From the NCBI RefSeq assembly GCF_000969835.1, contig NZ_KQ033913.1, positions 1,503,716 to 1,567,715 of the forward strand: 64,000 bases of DNA, read 5' to 3'. This stretch comes from Parabacteroides goldsteinii DSM 19448 = WAL 12034 (lineage in GTDB: Bacteria; Bacteroidota; Bacteroidia; Bacteroidales; Tannerellaceae). Of this stretch, positions 42,095-51,490 are shown piece after piece (position 1 is the stretch's first letter; the number at the start of each line of letters is the position of its first letter). Position numbers and translations under genes: made by a program. Under the pieces are notes generated by a model. That model had not been told where the DNA came from. It was given only the letters and a program-made list of their open reading frames with translations, and did no database searches.

Positions 42095-43201
42095 TTATAA
42101 TCCCATTGTTTTTATAACACTTGCATTTACCTTATTCACATCGAAACGTTCTACAGCAATAGCACGGCTCTCCTTACCCATCCTTTCCACTTCTGCAAAA
42201 TTGTCAATAAGATATTCCATCTTTTCAACGATAGCCTCCACATTTTTTACAGGAACAAGACAACCATTTATACCATCGATTACTGTTTCTCTACAGCCCG
42301 GTGCATCAGTTGTAATAATTGCTCTACCCATAGACATAGCTTCGAGTACAGTTTTTGGGGTTCCCTCATGATATGAAGGCAATACATAAACACTCGCCTG
42401 CTCAATGAAAGGACGTACATCTTTTTGCTCTCCAAAATATTGCACAGAACCATCGTCAATATAGGTCTTCAACTCATCAGGTTTCAATGCTGATGGATTA
42501 CTATCATAAGGTCCGACCAGCAAACAGCAAACAGTTTTATAATTCCTTTTTATTATGCGACAAGCATCAAGATATTCGCCTACCCCCTTATCGCGAATCA
42601 AACGACCTATGAACAAAAATGTTGGAACATTAGGAAAATCCTTCACACAAAACTTTTCTGTATTTACACCAGAACCATTCATCATTACAATCTTGTCACG
42701 CTTCAGTACCCCAGCATTCACTATATCATTGACATCATCTTGATTCTGCATAAACACTTTATCTGCATAACGAAATGCATTTTTATAAAGCACTGACATC
42801 GCCATACGTAAAAACCAGTTTTTTAATCCTGCACCACGAAATATGGAGCCAAGACCTGCAACAAGTGGATAAATTTCAGTTTTACCATATTTTTTAGCTG
42901 CAACAGAACCATACGATATGGCTTTTGCTTGATACACAAACAATTTGTCCGGCTTCTCTTGCTTGAAAAACTCTTTAAGAGCAAAGTAAGACTTGACATC
43001 AGTTATTGGATTCATGCCATTTCTAGCAGTAAAAATCTGCCGATATTCAATACCTACCTCCTTAAAACTATCATTCCATTTCTCGGAACTATCCGGACCA
43101 ACAGCAATAACCTGATGACCACTTTGTTGAAAAGCCTTCATCATATCTATTCTAAACCAGAATAGTGAAGGAGTATAACTCGATAAAACAACTATTTTCA
43201 T
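42095..43201 (-). CDS. Family 4 glycosyltransferase
   Basis: 368 residues, GT-B fold. It opens with KIVVLSSYTPSLFWFRIDM; the C-terminal domain has PTFLFIGRLIRDKGVGEYL and SVYVLPSYHEGTPKTVLEAMSMGRAIITTDAPGC with the E-x7-E motif. Soluble or peripheral inner-membrane enzyme adding one sugar to the lipid-linked repeat unit. Its place beside the initiating transferase suggests an early step. Donor and acceptor unknown. Confidence 0.9.
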   Translation of the reverse strand: MKIVVLSSYTPSLFWFRIDMMKAFQQSGHQVIAVGPDSSEKWNDSFKEVGIEYRQIFTARNGMNPITDVKSYFALKEFFKQEKPDKLFVYQAKAISYGSVAAKKYGKTEIYPLVAGLGSIFRGAGLKNWFLRMAMSVLYKNAFRYADKVFMQNQDDVNDIVNAGVLKRDKIVMMNGSGVNTEKFCVKDFPNVPTFLFIGRLIRDKGVGEYLDACRIIKRNYKTVCCLLVGPYDSNPSALKPDELKTYIDDGSVQYFGEQKDVRPFIEQASVYVLPSYHEGTPKTVLEAMSMGRAIITTDAPGCRETVIDGINGCLVPVKNVEAIVEKMEYLIDNFAEVERMGKESRAIAVERFDVNKVNASVIKTMGL

Positions 43202-43259
43202 AAAAAAACATTAGTAAACTACTCATACAGCATACATGAATTTATCAACCTTTTCTATT

Positions 43260-44573
43260 TTACTTTTCCCCTATCCGCGAATAAATAAATCCCATCTCTT
43301 CCAGTTCTGCACGATTCCAGATGTTACGTCCATCTACAATATACTTATCGGTCATCACCTTCTGAATTACGTTCCAAGTAGGTAAACGGAATTGTCTCCA
43401 TTCAGTCATAAGCAACAACGCATCCGCACCATCAACACAGTCATAGAGATTTTCAGTGTAGATTACTACCTCACCGATACGACGTTTACATTCATACATA
43501 GCAATAGGGTCAAACACTCTCACAGTAGCACCAGCTTTCAGCAATTTATCGATAACAACTAAAGCAGGAGCTTCCCGCATATCATCAGTTTCGGGTTTGA
43601 ATGCCAATCCCAGCACTCCAATGGTTTTACCTTTTACATCACCCATTAAGCAGATAAGTTTGTCATAAACAACGCTCTTTTGATACTCGTTAACACGTTC
43701 TACCGCTTCAATTACCTCCATGTGGTAACCATTATCAATACCGGTATGTATCAAGGCTTTTACATCTTTTGGAAAACAACTACCACCATAGCCGCAACCA
43801 GCATAGAGAAACTTCTGACCAATACGCACATCAGCCCCGATACCTTTGCGTACATGATCAACATTGGCTCCTACTCGTTCGCACAAATTGGCTATATCAT
43901 TCATAAAACTAATGCGAGTAGCCAGCATGGCATTCGCTGCATATTTAGTCATCTCAGCACTGGGAATATCCATAAAAATTACGCGGAAATTTTGAAGTAA
44001 GAAGGGTTGATAGAGCTTAGTCATCACCTCTTCAGCTTTCTTACTCTCAATACCTACTACCACCCGGTCAGGACTCATAAAATCCTTTATAGCTGCACCC
44101 TCTTTCAGAAACTCGGGATTACTGGCTACATCAAAAGGAACATCTACCCCACGCTTATCCAGTTCTTCTCGGATGACGTTTTTTACCTTTTGAGCAGTAC
44201 CAACGGGAACAGTTGATTTCGTTACAAGAATAGTGTATTTATTGATGTTTTGTCCAAACTGACGAGCTACAGCAAGCACGTATTTCAAGTCGGCACTCCC
44301 ATCTTCATCCGGCGGAGTTCCTACGGCAGAAAAAACAACTTCTACATGATCCAGAATTTCAATTAAATCTGTTGTGAAGTTCAAACGCCCATAACTGACA
44401 TTGCGCTTCACCAACTCTTCTAGTCCCGGCTCATAAATAGGCATTTCACCTGCTTTCAATTTGTTGATTTTACTTGCATCTATATCCACGCAAGTCACAG
44501 TGGTACCCATTTCGGCAAAACAAGTACCGGACACCAGGCCAACATAGCCTGTGCCTACGATTGCTATATTCAT
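43260..44573 (-). CDS. ugd: UDP-glucose 6-dehydrogenase
   Basis: 437 residues from ATG 44573 (MNIAIVGTGYVGLVSGTCF), the standard start. NAD-binding GTGYVGL; substrate region GTPPDEDGSADL; catalytic Cys in YAGCGYGGSCFPKDVKAL; C-terminal UDP-binding GLAFKPETDDMREAPA. It oxidises UDP-glucose to UDP-glucuronate, so the polymer probably contains GlcA or a product of it. A second nucleotide-sugar dehydrogenase of another type lies at 57156. An acyltransferase remnant lies just upstream. Confidence 0.93.
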   Translation of the reverse strand: MNIAIVGTGYVGLVSGTCFAEMGTTVTCVDIDASKINKLKAGEMPIYEPGLEELVKRNVSYGRLNFTTDLIEILDHVEVVFSAVGTPPDEDGSADLKYVLAVARQFGQNINKYTILVTKSTVPVGTAQKVKNVIREELDKRGVDVPFDVASNPEFLKEGAAIKDFMSPDRVVVGIESKKAEEVMTKLYQPFLLQNFRVIFMDIPSAEMTKYAANAMLATRISFMNDIANLCERVGANVDHVRKGIGADVRIGQKFLYAGCGYGGSCFPKDVKALIHTGIDNGYHMEVIEAVERVNEYQKSVVYDKLICLMGDVKGKTIGVLGLAFKPETDDMREAPALVVIDKLLKAGATVRVFDPIAMYECKRRIGEVVIYTENLYDCVDGADALLLMTEWRQFRLPTWNVIQKVMTDKYIVDGRNIWNRAELEEMGFIYSRIGEK

Positions 44574-44584
44574 ATAATTATCTG

Positions 44585-44911
44585 TTAAAAAGTTAGCATA
44601 CAATTTTGACGTATCCTCTTTTTAAACCTACCAAACAGCAGGTTTTCTTTTCTTCTCCAGCAACTCCGAGAAAAAGCATTATTAAATATAAAGAAAGGCA
44701 AGAGCAACCGGAACCTCACTAGCTTAACCGGTTTGAAAAACAGTTCGCTCGCAAAGAAAAAACAACGGCATGTGGAACAAATAAACCTAAGTTATTGAAG
44801 CAACCGTCATTTAATGGGGTGACAGTAACATACCAACAATACCCCCAAAAACTTAGCAACATCAACACTTTTCACCCTTCCGTTTTGTTGCACAACATCT
44901 ACTTTCATCAT
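44585..44911 (-). pseudogene. Remnant of an acyltransferase-3 (O-acetylase) gene
   Basis: The gap between ugd and the RmlC-like gene keeps, in order on the minus strand, pieces of one family: SVDVAKFLGVLLVCYCH then a stop (from ATG 44908/44911), VYLFHMPLFFL in another frame, and ELFFKPVKLVRFRLLLPFF and on to a stop at 44585 in a third. These match the N-terminal pattern of acyltransferase-3 membrane enzymes (YIDIAKGiGIilV..H, FHMPLFFFlSG, KR..RLL.PYF). Frameshifts and loss of most membrane segments make it inactive. The polymer may thus have lost an acetyl group. Confidence 0.65.
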
Positions 44912-44914
44912 CCC

Positions 44915-45481
44915 TTAAAAAAGTTTCTTATAATCGGCAAAACTCATCAATGACTTGTCCTTTTCCGAAATTATCAAGTTTTCCATGCCGCCAATTTTCT
45001 CAAACGGCCACTCAATGGCGATATCGGGATCATTGTACATAATGCCCGAATCTCCCTCGCCACAAAAAACCTCACCACACTTATATGAGACCACCGAATC
45101 TTCCAGCACAAGATAGCCATGACCAAAATATTGAGGCACATAAAGTGTTGCTTGGTTTTCGCCAGTCAAATCGAAACCTCTCCATTGACCGAATGTAAGC
45201 GAATTGGGACGAAGGTCTACAATTACATCATATACATGTCCGCTAATGCAACGTACAAGTTTTGCCTGTTGTTTTACTAACTGAAAATGTATAGCACGAA
45301 TAACCCCACATTTTGAAATAGTGTAAAATACCTCTTTTAGCTCATGCTCAATGCCATTGTTCTTGAATATGTCCATATTGTAGTCCTTGACGAAACCACC
45401 ACGCTCATCTGTTGCATAGAATGGTTGTATGAAGAATGCACCTTTAAGGTCCAGCTCCTTAAATTCAAATTTTTGTATCAT
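44915..45481 (-). CDS. RmlC-like (dTDP-4-dehydrorhamnose 3,5-epimerase family) sugar epimerase
   Basis: 188 residues, RmlC cupin fold: PFYATDERGGFVKDYN, VIRAIHFQLVKQQAKLVRCISGHVYDVIVDLR and LYVPQYFGHGYLVL. The catalytic His lies in AIHFQ; the usual RGLHfQ is here RAIHFQ. The usual partners rmlA, rmlB and rmlD are absent, whereas CDP-glucose genes rfbF and rfbG lie just upstream, so it probably acts on CDP-4-keto-6-deoxyglucose. About 40 bases after the reductase gene. Product stereochemistry not known. Confidence 0.82.
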   Translation of the reverse strand: MIQKFEFKELDLKGAFFIQPFYATDERGGFVKDYNMDIFKNNGIEHELKEVFYTISKCGVIRAIHFQLVKQQAKLVRCISGHVYDVIVDLRPNSLTFGQWRGFDLTGENQATLYVPQYFGHGYLVLEDSVVSYKCGEVFCGEGDSGIMYNDPDIAIEWPFEKIGGMENLIISEKDKSLMSFADYKKLF

Positions 45482-45520
45482 AGATATTTCCGAGAATTGT
45501 TTTTTGGAAAGGGAAATATA

Positions 45521-46438
45521 TTACTGAAGTTTTAACCAGTTTATGGTATTTAAGATACCGTCTTCAAATGTAACAGTAGGCTTATAACCAGTATCATTGA
45601 CCAATTTAGTCGTATCATAGCATTCCTTGGACAACGGAATGCCATTAAAAGGAATCTCACCCAGATATAATTTAATATCAGGATTAATCGTATCTCTGAT
45701 AATCTTTATATACTCCTTTAAAGGTCTTGCCTGATTGCTGCCAATATAATAAGAGGTATTAGCCTTGCCAAACGCAGACGCATGATAAATACCCCTAACA
45801 GTATCAGTAACATATACAAAATCATAAGTCTGTTCTCCCGATGTAAATGCCGCCCTTTTATTCTCAAGCATAAGACGCGAAGCCATATTCACAAAATTAT
45901 TTGTTGTATTGCCCACTCCATAGGTGTTAGAAAGTAAGCACCATACATGTTCAATTCCAAGTTTTGAACATTCAGCTTTAGTCATATAATTGGCAGTAAT
46001 TTTAGCGATACCATAGATACTCACAGCATTCGGTGTTGCACCGTCTGTAGGATGATAATTCAAAACATCACGTTCGGCAAGTGTTCCGGCACCTACAAAT
46101 CTTTTGATATTCATTTTAGGAAGTACGTCAACAAGATTTAAAGCGTACTTTACATTCTTTAATTGCAAATCATATGCAGTTCTTGCATCACCAAAGGAGC
46201 CGACCCATGCCAAATGAATACAAGTATCAATATCGCGGTCGGTTACAATTTTGGACAATTTATCAATTTCAGACAATTCGCAATATACTATTTTAATATT
46301 AGGAAGTGACTCTATGGCAGTAATATTCTCATTAATATCTTTAACTACAGCAATAACCTCCACTCCTTCTTCTGATAATACTTTCAATAAAGCACTACCA
46401 ATAAATCCGTTAGGTCCTGTTACCAATACCTTTTTCAT
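45521..46438 (-). CDS. NAD-dependent epimerase/dehydratase (probable CDP-4-keto-6-deoxyhexose reductase)
   Basis: 305 residues from ATG 46438 (MKKVLVTGPNGFIGSALL). Extended SDR: NAD motif GPNGFIG, a DIDTCIHLAW stretch, the active-site pair SIYGIAKI (Tyr-x3-Lys), and a C-terminal substrate domain. It lies 10 bases after rfbG and before the RmlC-like epimerase, suggesting it reduces the 4-keto sugar made by RfbG, as RfbJ-type synthases do. The end product could be a CDP-6-deoxyhexose; no RfbH (3-deoxygenation) gene is present. Confidence 0.82.
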   Translation of the reverse strand: MKKVLVTGPNGFIGSALLKVLSEEGVEVIAVVKDINENITAIESLPNIKIVYCELSEIDKLSKIVTDRDIDTCIHLAWVGSFGDARTAYDLQLKNVKYALNLVDVLPKMNIKRFVGAGTLAERDVLNYHPTDGATPNAVSIYGIAKITANYMTKAECSKLGIEHVWCLLSNTYGVGNTTNNFVNMASRLMLENKRAAFTSGEQTYDFVYVTDTVRGIYHASAFGKANTSYYIGSNQARPLKEYIKIIRDTINPDIKLYLGEIPFNGIPLSKECYDTTKLVNDTGYKPTVTFEDGILNTINWLKLQ

Positions 46439-46448
46439 TGTTTTACGC

Positions 46449-47504
46449 TTATTTATTGTAAAATTCACTTATTTGTCTGTCCATACATACTCTCACATCC
46501 CCTCCATTCACCCAGCACTTGCTCCACTCCACAACTTTGGCAATGGCGGTATCGAGATCCCAGCGCGGTGTCCAACCAAAGGTAGTTTTTAGCTTAGAAC
46601 AGTCGAGTTTCAGAAAGTTAGCCTCATGAGGACCACCGTCATAACGGTCAATCCACTTTATACCGTCACCCCACTTCTGTACAAAGAGATTTACAAGTGT
46701 TCCTGTCTGAAAACAGTCTACATCATCGGGCCCCACGTTGTAGTATCCTGCAAATTTGCCATCTTCATACTGACGGGCAGCAATCATAAGATATGCATAC
46801 AAAGGTTCCAGCACATGCTGGTAGGGACGTATAGAAAATGGATTGCGCACGATAATATCCTTCTTTGCCTGAGCTGCACGAACGCAGTCGGGGATAATGC
46901 GGTCATTGGCAAAGTCGCCACCACCTATCACATTGCCGGCACGGGCAGTAGAAATGGCTACCTTGCCATCGCCAAAAAAGCTATTTTTGTATGAATGAGT
47001 CACCAGTTCTGAGCAGGACTTTGAGTTTGAATAGGGGTCATAGCCATCAAGCTCTTCGTTCTCGCGGTAGCCCCAAGCCCACTCTTTGTTAAGATATACC
47101 TTATCAGTTGTAACGTTAAGAAATGAACGCACGCACGATGAGTTACGTACACATTCCAAAATGTTTACTGTACCCATTACGTTGGTCTCATAGGTAAAGA
47201 CAGGATCCTTATAGCTGTCACGCACAATCGGCTGCGCTGCAAGATGCAGAACCACCTCAGGCCGTACTTCGTCAAATACTTTTCTTAGTGTGGCATAATC
47301 ACGAATATCGCCAATTACAGTGTGTGTGTCTGCCGCGATGTTTGCAATTTCAAATAACGAAGGTGAGGTAGGCGGATTCAATGAATAGCCGGTAATCTGT
47401 GCACCTGCATTCGCCAGCATTTTGCAGAGCCATGAACCTTTGAAGCCTGTGTGGCCTGTTACAAGAACATGTTTTCCTTTATAAAAATCTAAGATATTTT
47501 CCAT
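46449..47504 (-). CDS. rfbG: CDP-glucose 4,6-dehydratase
   Basis: 351 residues from ATG 47504 (MENILDFYKGKHVLVTGHTGFKGSWL), one base after the rfbF stop; an ATG four codons earlier overlaps rfbF. SDR: NAD motif TGHTGFKGSWL, LHLAAQPIVRDSY, NVTTDKVYLNKEWAWGYRENE and DPYSNSKSCSE with the catalytic Tyr-x3-Lys. It converts CDP-glucose to CDP-4-keto-6-deoxyglucose, the branch point for CDP-linked deoxysugars. Confidence 0.93.
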   Translation of the reverse strand: MENILDFYKGKHVLVTGHTGFKGSWLCKMLANAGAQITGYSLNPPTSPSLFEIANIAADTHTVIGDIRDYATLRKVFDEVRPEVVLHLAAQPIVRDSYKDPVFTYETNVMGTVNILECVRNSSCVRSFLNVTTDKVYLNKEWAWGYRENEELDGYDPYSNSKSCSELVTHSYKNSFFGDGKVAISTARAGNVIGGGDFANDRIIPDCVRAAQAKKDIIVRNPFSIRPYQHVLEPLYAYLMIAARQYEDGKFAGYYNVGPDDVDCFQTGTLVNLFVQKWGDGIKWIDRYDGGPHEANFLKLDCSKLKTTFGWTPRWDLDTAIAKVVEWSKCWVNGGDVRVCMDRQISEFYNK

Positions 47505-47505
47505 A

Positions 47506-48315
47506 TTATTCTCCATAAGGGTTATCAGGTATTGCACGCTCCCATTTTTTCCAAGGAGCCTTGTCTGCAGCAAGAAGGTTCTCAAGCATAGTTTTTTCAC
47601 GAACATTATCCATACACTGCCAAAAGCCAGTGTGTATGTAAGACATAAGCTCACCATTATCCACTAGTTGACGCAATGGTTCACGCTCAAACACACAGGT
47701 ATCATCGGTAAGATAGTTAAATACAGCAGGTTCTAATACCATGTAACCAGCATTAATAGGAACCCCGTCATTGATGTTTTTCTCGCGGAATGCCTTAACA
47801 GCCTGATCACCTCCAATTTCTAGTACCCCCTTTTCTTGGGTCTGTTTTACTGCTGTCAACGTTGCAATTTTACCGTGAGATTTATGAAACAATAAAAGTT
47901 TATCAATGTCTACATCGCAAACTCCATCCCCATAAGTCATAAAAAAAGGTTCATTACCAACATACCTTTGTATGCGTTTTATGCGACCACCAGTCATGGT
48001 GTTATAACCTGTATCTACAACAGTTACTTTCCAAGACTCTAAATTGCTGTGGTGCACTGTCATGCTATTCTTACCATCCCTGAAATCGAAGCTAACATCT
48101 GAATTGTACAAAAAGTAGTTAGCAAACCACTCCTTTATATATTCTTGTTTGTAACCGGCGCAAATTATGAATTCGTTATGTCCATAATATGCATATTCCT
48201 TCATAATGTGCCACATGATAGGCATACCACCTATCTCAATCATAGGTTTAGGCTTGAAAACACTCTCTTCACTAATACGAGAGCCAAAGCCGCCTGCAAG
48301 AAGTACAACTTTCAT
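47506..48315 (-). CDS. rfbF: Glucose-1-phosphate cytidylyltransferase
   Basis: 269 residues. Nucleotidyltransferase signature KVVLLAGGFGSRISEESVF and KPKPMIEIGGMPIMWHIMK, the catalytic Asp region MTYGDGVCDVDI, and INAGYMVLEPAVF. It makes CDP-glucose from CTP and glucose-1-phosphate, feeding RfbG encoded next. Start at ATG 48315 gives the normal N-terminus and length. It begins 2 bases after the GT14-like gene. Confidence 0.94.
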   Translation of the reverse strand: MKVVLLAGGFGSRISEESVFKPKPMIEIGGMPIMWHIMKEYAYYGHNEFIICAGYKQEYIKEWFANYFLYNSDVSFDFRDGKNSMTVHHSNLESWKVTVVDTGYNTMTGGRIKRIQRYVGNEPFFMTYGDGVCDVDIDKLLLFHKSHGKIATLTAVKQTQEKGVLEIGGDQAVKAFREKNINDGVPINAGYMVLEPAVFNYLTDDTCVFEREPLRQLVDNGELMSYIHTGFWQCMDNVREKTMLENLLAADKAPWKKWERAIPDNPYGE

Positions 48316-48317
48316 TA

Positions 48318-49187
48318 TTAAGATTTTAAATATTGTTTTATCTTTTCAATAATCTCATTATCAATATGACTATCAAATTTTCGTCCAAAAGCTCTTTGAG
48401 AGGTAACCAGTTCTTCAAAATCTGCATTTTTCCATACATATGGCTGCCCCCTATTCCAGTCAATATGCCTCATTGAACCACGACATTCGTCATGAATATC
48501 ATACAATGAATCTCTAAAGTCTGAATTATAAAGAATCGTCTGTATCAACCATTCAGATGGACAATAAGCATATTGAAAATGACGTTTAAATTCCGTTTCT
48601 TGTTCAAGAACATAAAGAGCTGCTCCATGAGAAATACTCCACCAGTCATAACCCTTCTTTGGGTAACCTGAATAACTCTTCAAAGCATTAATACCAAAAG
48701 ATGACTGTATTTTTTGAAGAAGTTGGTTAAGTTTGATATAAAACTTACTTATTAAAGACGAAGAAGTACGTATCTTGTCTGAAAAAAACCAGTAATGTTG
48801 AGCCAAATAAATGTTTGGGTTTTGAGAAAAACCTACAAACTCTTTTCCTCTATTATGACTAAAAAAAGCATTAAACTCATTATGTTTCATTAGCGGCATA
48901 TCTGCCCCTGATATAATATGATAATAATCATACTTTTTCTTTACTGCCTCATTAAGTAGCGATTTTATAGCTTCTATCTGAGTATAGTTGCAATATGAGA
49001 TTGCTACCCTTGGAACAAAATACAATCCAGCCCTTGACACACAACCTGATAATAAATTCTCATTCCAATCAATACTTTTTGAATTTACATGTATATATAT
49101 ATCAAAATTAGGATAATCAAGTAACGAAACCAGCATTCTTAACTGCGAAAAATTGGCATGAGCCATAATCATAATTGCATGTTTCAT
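48318..49187 (-). CDS. GT14-like (core-2/I-branching) glycosyltransferase
   Basis: 289 residues. MKHAIMIMAHANFSQLRMLV and FDIYIHVNSKSI are typical of the GT14 N-terminus; YYHIISGADMPLM and WWSISHGAALYVLE follow, with the conserved ISGAD-P motif. In bacteria such enzymes transfer GlcNAc or xylose, often to make branches. First of a run of tightly spaced genes leading to rfbF and rfbG. A 209-base gap lies upstream with no gene seen. Confidence 0.82.
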   Translation of the reverse strand: MKHAIMIMAHANFSQLRMLVSLLDYPNFDIYIHVNSKSIDWNENLLSGCVSRAGLYFVPRVAISYCNYTQIEAIKSLLNEAVKKKYDYYHIISGADMPLMKHNEFNAFFSHNRGKEFVGFSQNPNIYLAQHYWFFSDKIRTSSSLISKFYIKLNQLLQKIQSSFGINALKSYSGYPKKGYDWWSISHGAALYVLEQETEFKRHFQYAYCPSEWLIQTILYNSDFRDSLYDIHDECRGSMRHIDWNRGQPYVWKNADFEELVTSQRAFGRKFDSHIDNEIIEKIKQYLKS

Positions 49188-49396
49188 ATTCTACCTAAAG
49201 AATAATCCGTTAATTATTCTATATAAATAATAGTTTCATAAATATTCTGTAACAACGCTCAGTGTAATAACATTCTTTTTTATTACAGTTGTCAACAAAC
49301 ACAATCTCATTTTATATGCTTGAAAAATTACTCTACTATAACCATCCAAGCCCATAAACAGAAATTACAACATATGTTTATAGATCTTTCATTACA

Positions 49397-49945
49397 CTAT
49401 ATGCCGTTATTTATACGATTCCTTACTACCTTACAAGGATTACCAACCGCCACAGAATAGGGCGGAATATCTTTTGCAACAACTGCACCTGCACCAATAA
49501 CAGACCCTCTTCCAATAGTTACACCAGGCAATATTATTACCCTTCGTCCAATCCATACATCATCTTCTATAACAATAGGTTTAACCTCACCAAAACCTTG
49601 TTGACACATAGGTACATCCAGCCTGCTAAACAGGTGGTTTCTTACATAAAAAACTACCTCGGGTCCCATCATTACATGCGAACCGATAACAACACCGTTT
49701 GGAACATGACAACGAGAACCAATGCCTGAATAATCTCCCAAAACAATATTACGACCAAAATGAGAATGCCTCTCAATATTAACCTCTTTACCACATTTCT
49801 TTATAATGTGTTTTGCTAAAAATCTTCGATATTTGAGACCTATTGAAATGTGATAACTTTTCCCTAAAAAGGATACATAACAATAGCTATCGGGGAAAAG
49901 ATTGGCTGTAATTCTATATAAAATTGAATATATGCGCTGTATCAT
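49397..49945 (-). CDS. Hexapeptide-repeat O-acetyltransferase
   Basis: 182 residues with a left-handed beta-helix: VVIGSHVMMGPEVVFYVRNH, VIEDDVWIGRRVIILPGVTIGRGSVIGAGAVVAKDIPP and a closing VGNPCKVVRNRI. The catalytic His lies in YVRNHLF. The pattern is that of serine or maltose acetyltransferase-like enzymes which, in capsule loci, usually acetylate a sugar or intermediate. It starts 6 bases after the flippase gene. Acceptor unknown. Confidence 0.85.
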   Translation of the reverse strand: MIQRIYSILYRITANLFPDSYCYVSFLGKSYHISIGLKYRRFLAKHIIKKCGKEVNIERHSHFGRNIVLGDYSGIGSRCHVPNGVVIGSHVMMGPEVVFYVRNHLFSRLDVPMCQQGFGEVKPIVIEDDVWIGRRVIILPGVTIGRGSVIGAGAVVAKDIPPYSVAVGNPCKVVRNRINNGI

Positions 49946-49951
49946 ATCAAA

Positions 49952-51460
49952 CTATTTTTTAATTTTTTGAAGCAGCATGTTTATTAATTTGCTACGCATA
50001 TCAACATCTAATACAATATAATATACCGAAAAAATATATGTTATAACAAAAGCAATAACCACTACCAATAAACGGATAAAACCGACTTGCATATTATAAT
50101 GTATTAGTATAACCAGTAAAGCGGGGATAAACGAAGCCAAAAGACATTTACCTATAGTATTACAAAGGAACTCCTTTATATTGAAGCTGTTGGCAAGGCT
50201 CTTAAGAATGATACAGTTTACACCCATAACCATAACATGAATGACAAGCATGGTTATGTAGGCATACATAGCGGGTAATCCAAGTTCATATAACACATAA
50301 GTAATGGGCACTGTAAGAATGTATAAACTTCCTGCATAAAAGCTGAGTTTTGCAATTCTACCGGTAGCATGGATACTTGTTGTTATTACCGCATTTACCA
50401 CATTGATGCAGCCTGCTATTAACATAATGCGGCAAAACGTAGATGTAAACATGGGAACATCTCCCAACCACAAATGTAGAACGTAGTCAACCTCTATATA
50501 CAAGGGAACTGTTACCAACAACAAGAACATGAGACCATACTTAGATGCATCGCTCATAAGTTTATTCATTGTATGTATATTGCCTTGCGCATAATTATTT
50601 ATTATTTGGGGGCGATAAGCCATCGTTACATTTCGACCGAACCATGCCACCTGTGAGCTAAGAGTCATTGTTATACCGCCAGCAGCATTCACTATAGGAC
50701 CAAAAAATATATTTATAAGTATTGTTGCACCTTGCAACATACCTGTGTACGCCACATTGCCATAAAGATCCCAGCCTGAGAATACCAACATTGGCTTTAT
50801 ATGTGAGAAATCTCTATGGAATCTTATTTTTAGACTGGGCATATATTTGAAGCAACCAAAAGCATAAAGTATGAATACCGCCAACTGAACAACTAGGAGC
50901 AACCCACCATACATTATCAGCTGATCTCCTCCACAGAAATATATGGCAAAGGCACAGGCCAATTTCAACACCACATGAATAATTTCAACTATTGCATAAA
51001 ATCCCATCTTTTCATAGGACAAAATCAACGAAGTGTAAGGCACTTGTACCAATGACAAAATAGAAATTAATATGCTTATTTGATATAACCAATTTGCCGC
51101 TATCATCCTGTCGGGAGGAATATTCAAATGTGTGTTCACAAACCATAGTCCTATTGTTTCTGAGGCGACCACAAAAATGACAGCTATACCCAATTGAAGC
51201 ATAAACGCAGAGGAGACACGCCTGTTGACTGCACTTAATACCCCCTTACCTATATCATAGTTAATGAATCGGGATATAGCACCACTCATGGTGGTATTGA
51301 GAAAGGAGAGCATACCAATGACCCCCCCTACCACAACATACACACCATAATTAACCTCGCCTAGCGCATTGATGATTATTCGCGATGAATACAAGGAAAT
51401 TATCATCGCAAAGAACATCCTCAAATATAGGGCAAGTGAATTTTTTGCTACTTTAGACAC
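49952..51460 (-). CDS. Wzx-type polysaccharide flippase
   Basis: 502 residues with about 12-14 membrane helices, MATE/Wzx fold. Opening KNSLALYLRMFFAMIISLYSSRIIINAL and GVYVVVGGVIGMLSFLNTTM match the oligosaccharide flippase family. It should move the finished lipid-linked repeat unit across the inner membrane to the polymerase. It belongs with the EpsG-type polymerase candidate at 54000 and the Wzc/Wza genes at 25-28 kb. Confidence 0.93.
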   Translation of the reverse strand: MSKVAKNSLALYLRMFFAMIISLYSSRIIINALGEVNYGVYVVVGGVIGMLSFLNTTMSGAISRFINYDIGKGVLSAVNRRVSSAFMLQLGIAVIFVVASETIGLWFVNTHLNIPPDRMIAANWLYQISILISILSLVQVPYTSLILSYEKMGFYAIVEIIHVVLKLACAFAIYFCGGDQLIMYGGLLLVVQLAVFILYAFGCFKYMPSLKIRFHRDFSHIKPMLVFSGWDLYGNVAYTGMLQGATILINIFFGPIVNAAGGITMTLSSQVAWFGRNVTMAYRPQIINNYAQGNIHTMNKLMSDASKYGLMFLLLVTVPLYIEVDYVLHLWLGDVPMFTSTFCRIMLIAGCINVVNAVITTSIHATGRIAKLSFYAGSLYILTVPITYVLYELGLPAMYAYITMLVIHVMVMGVNCIILKSLANSFNIKEFLCNTIGKCLLASFIPALLVILIHYNMQVGFIRLLVVVIAFVITYIFSVYYIVLDVDMRSKLINMLLQKIKK

Positions 51461-51490
51461 GCTATTTCTGAATAAGATTTATCACTACTT

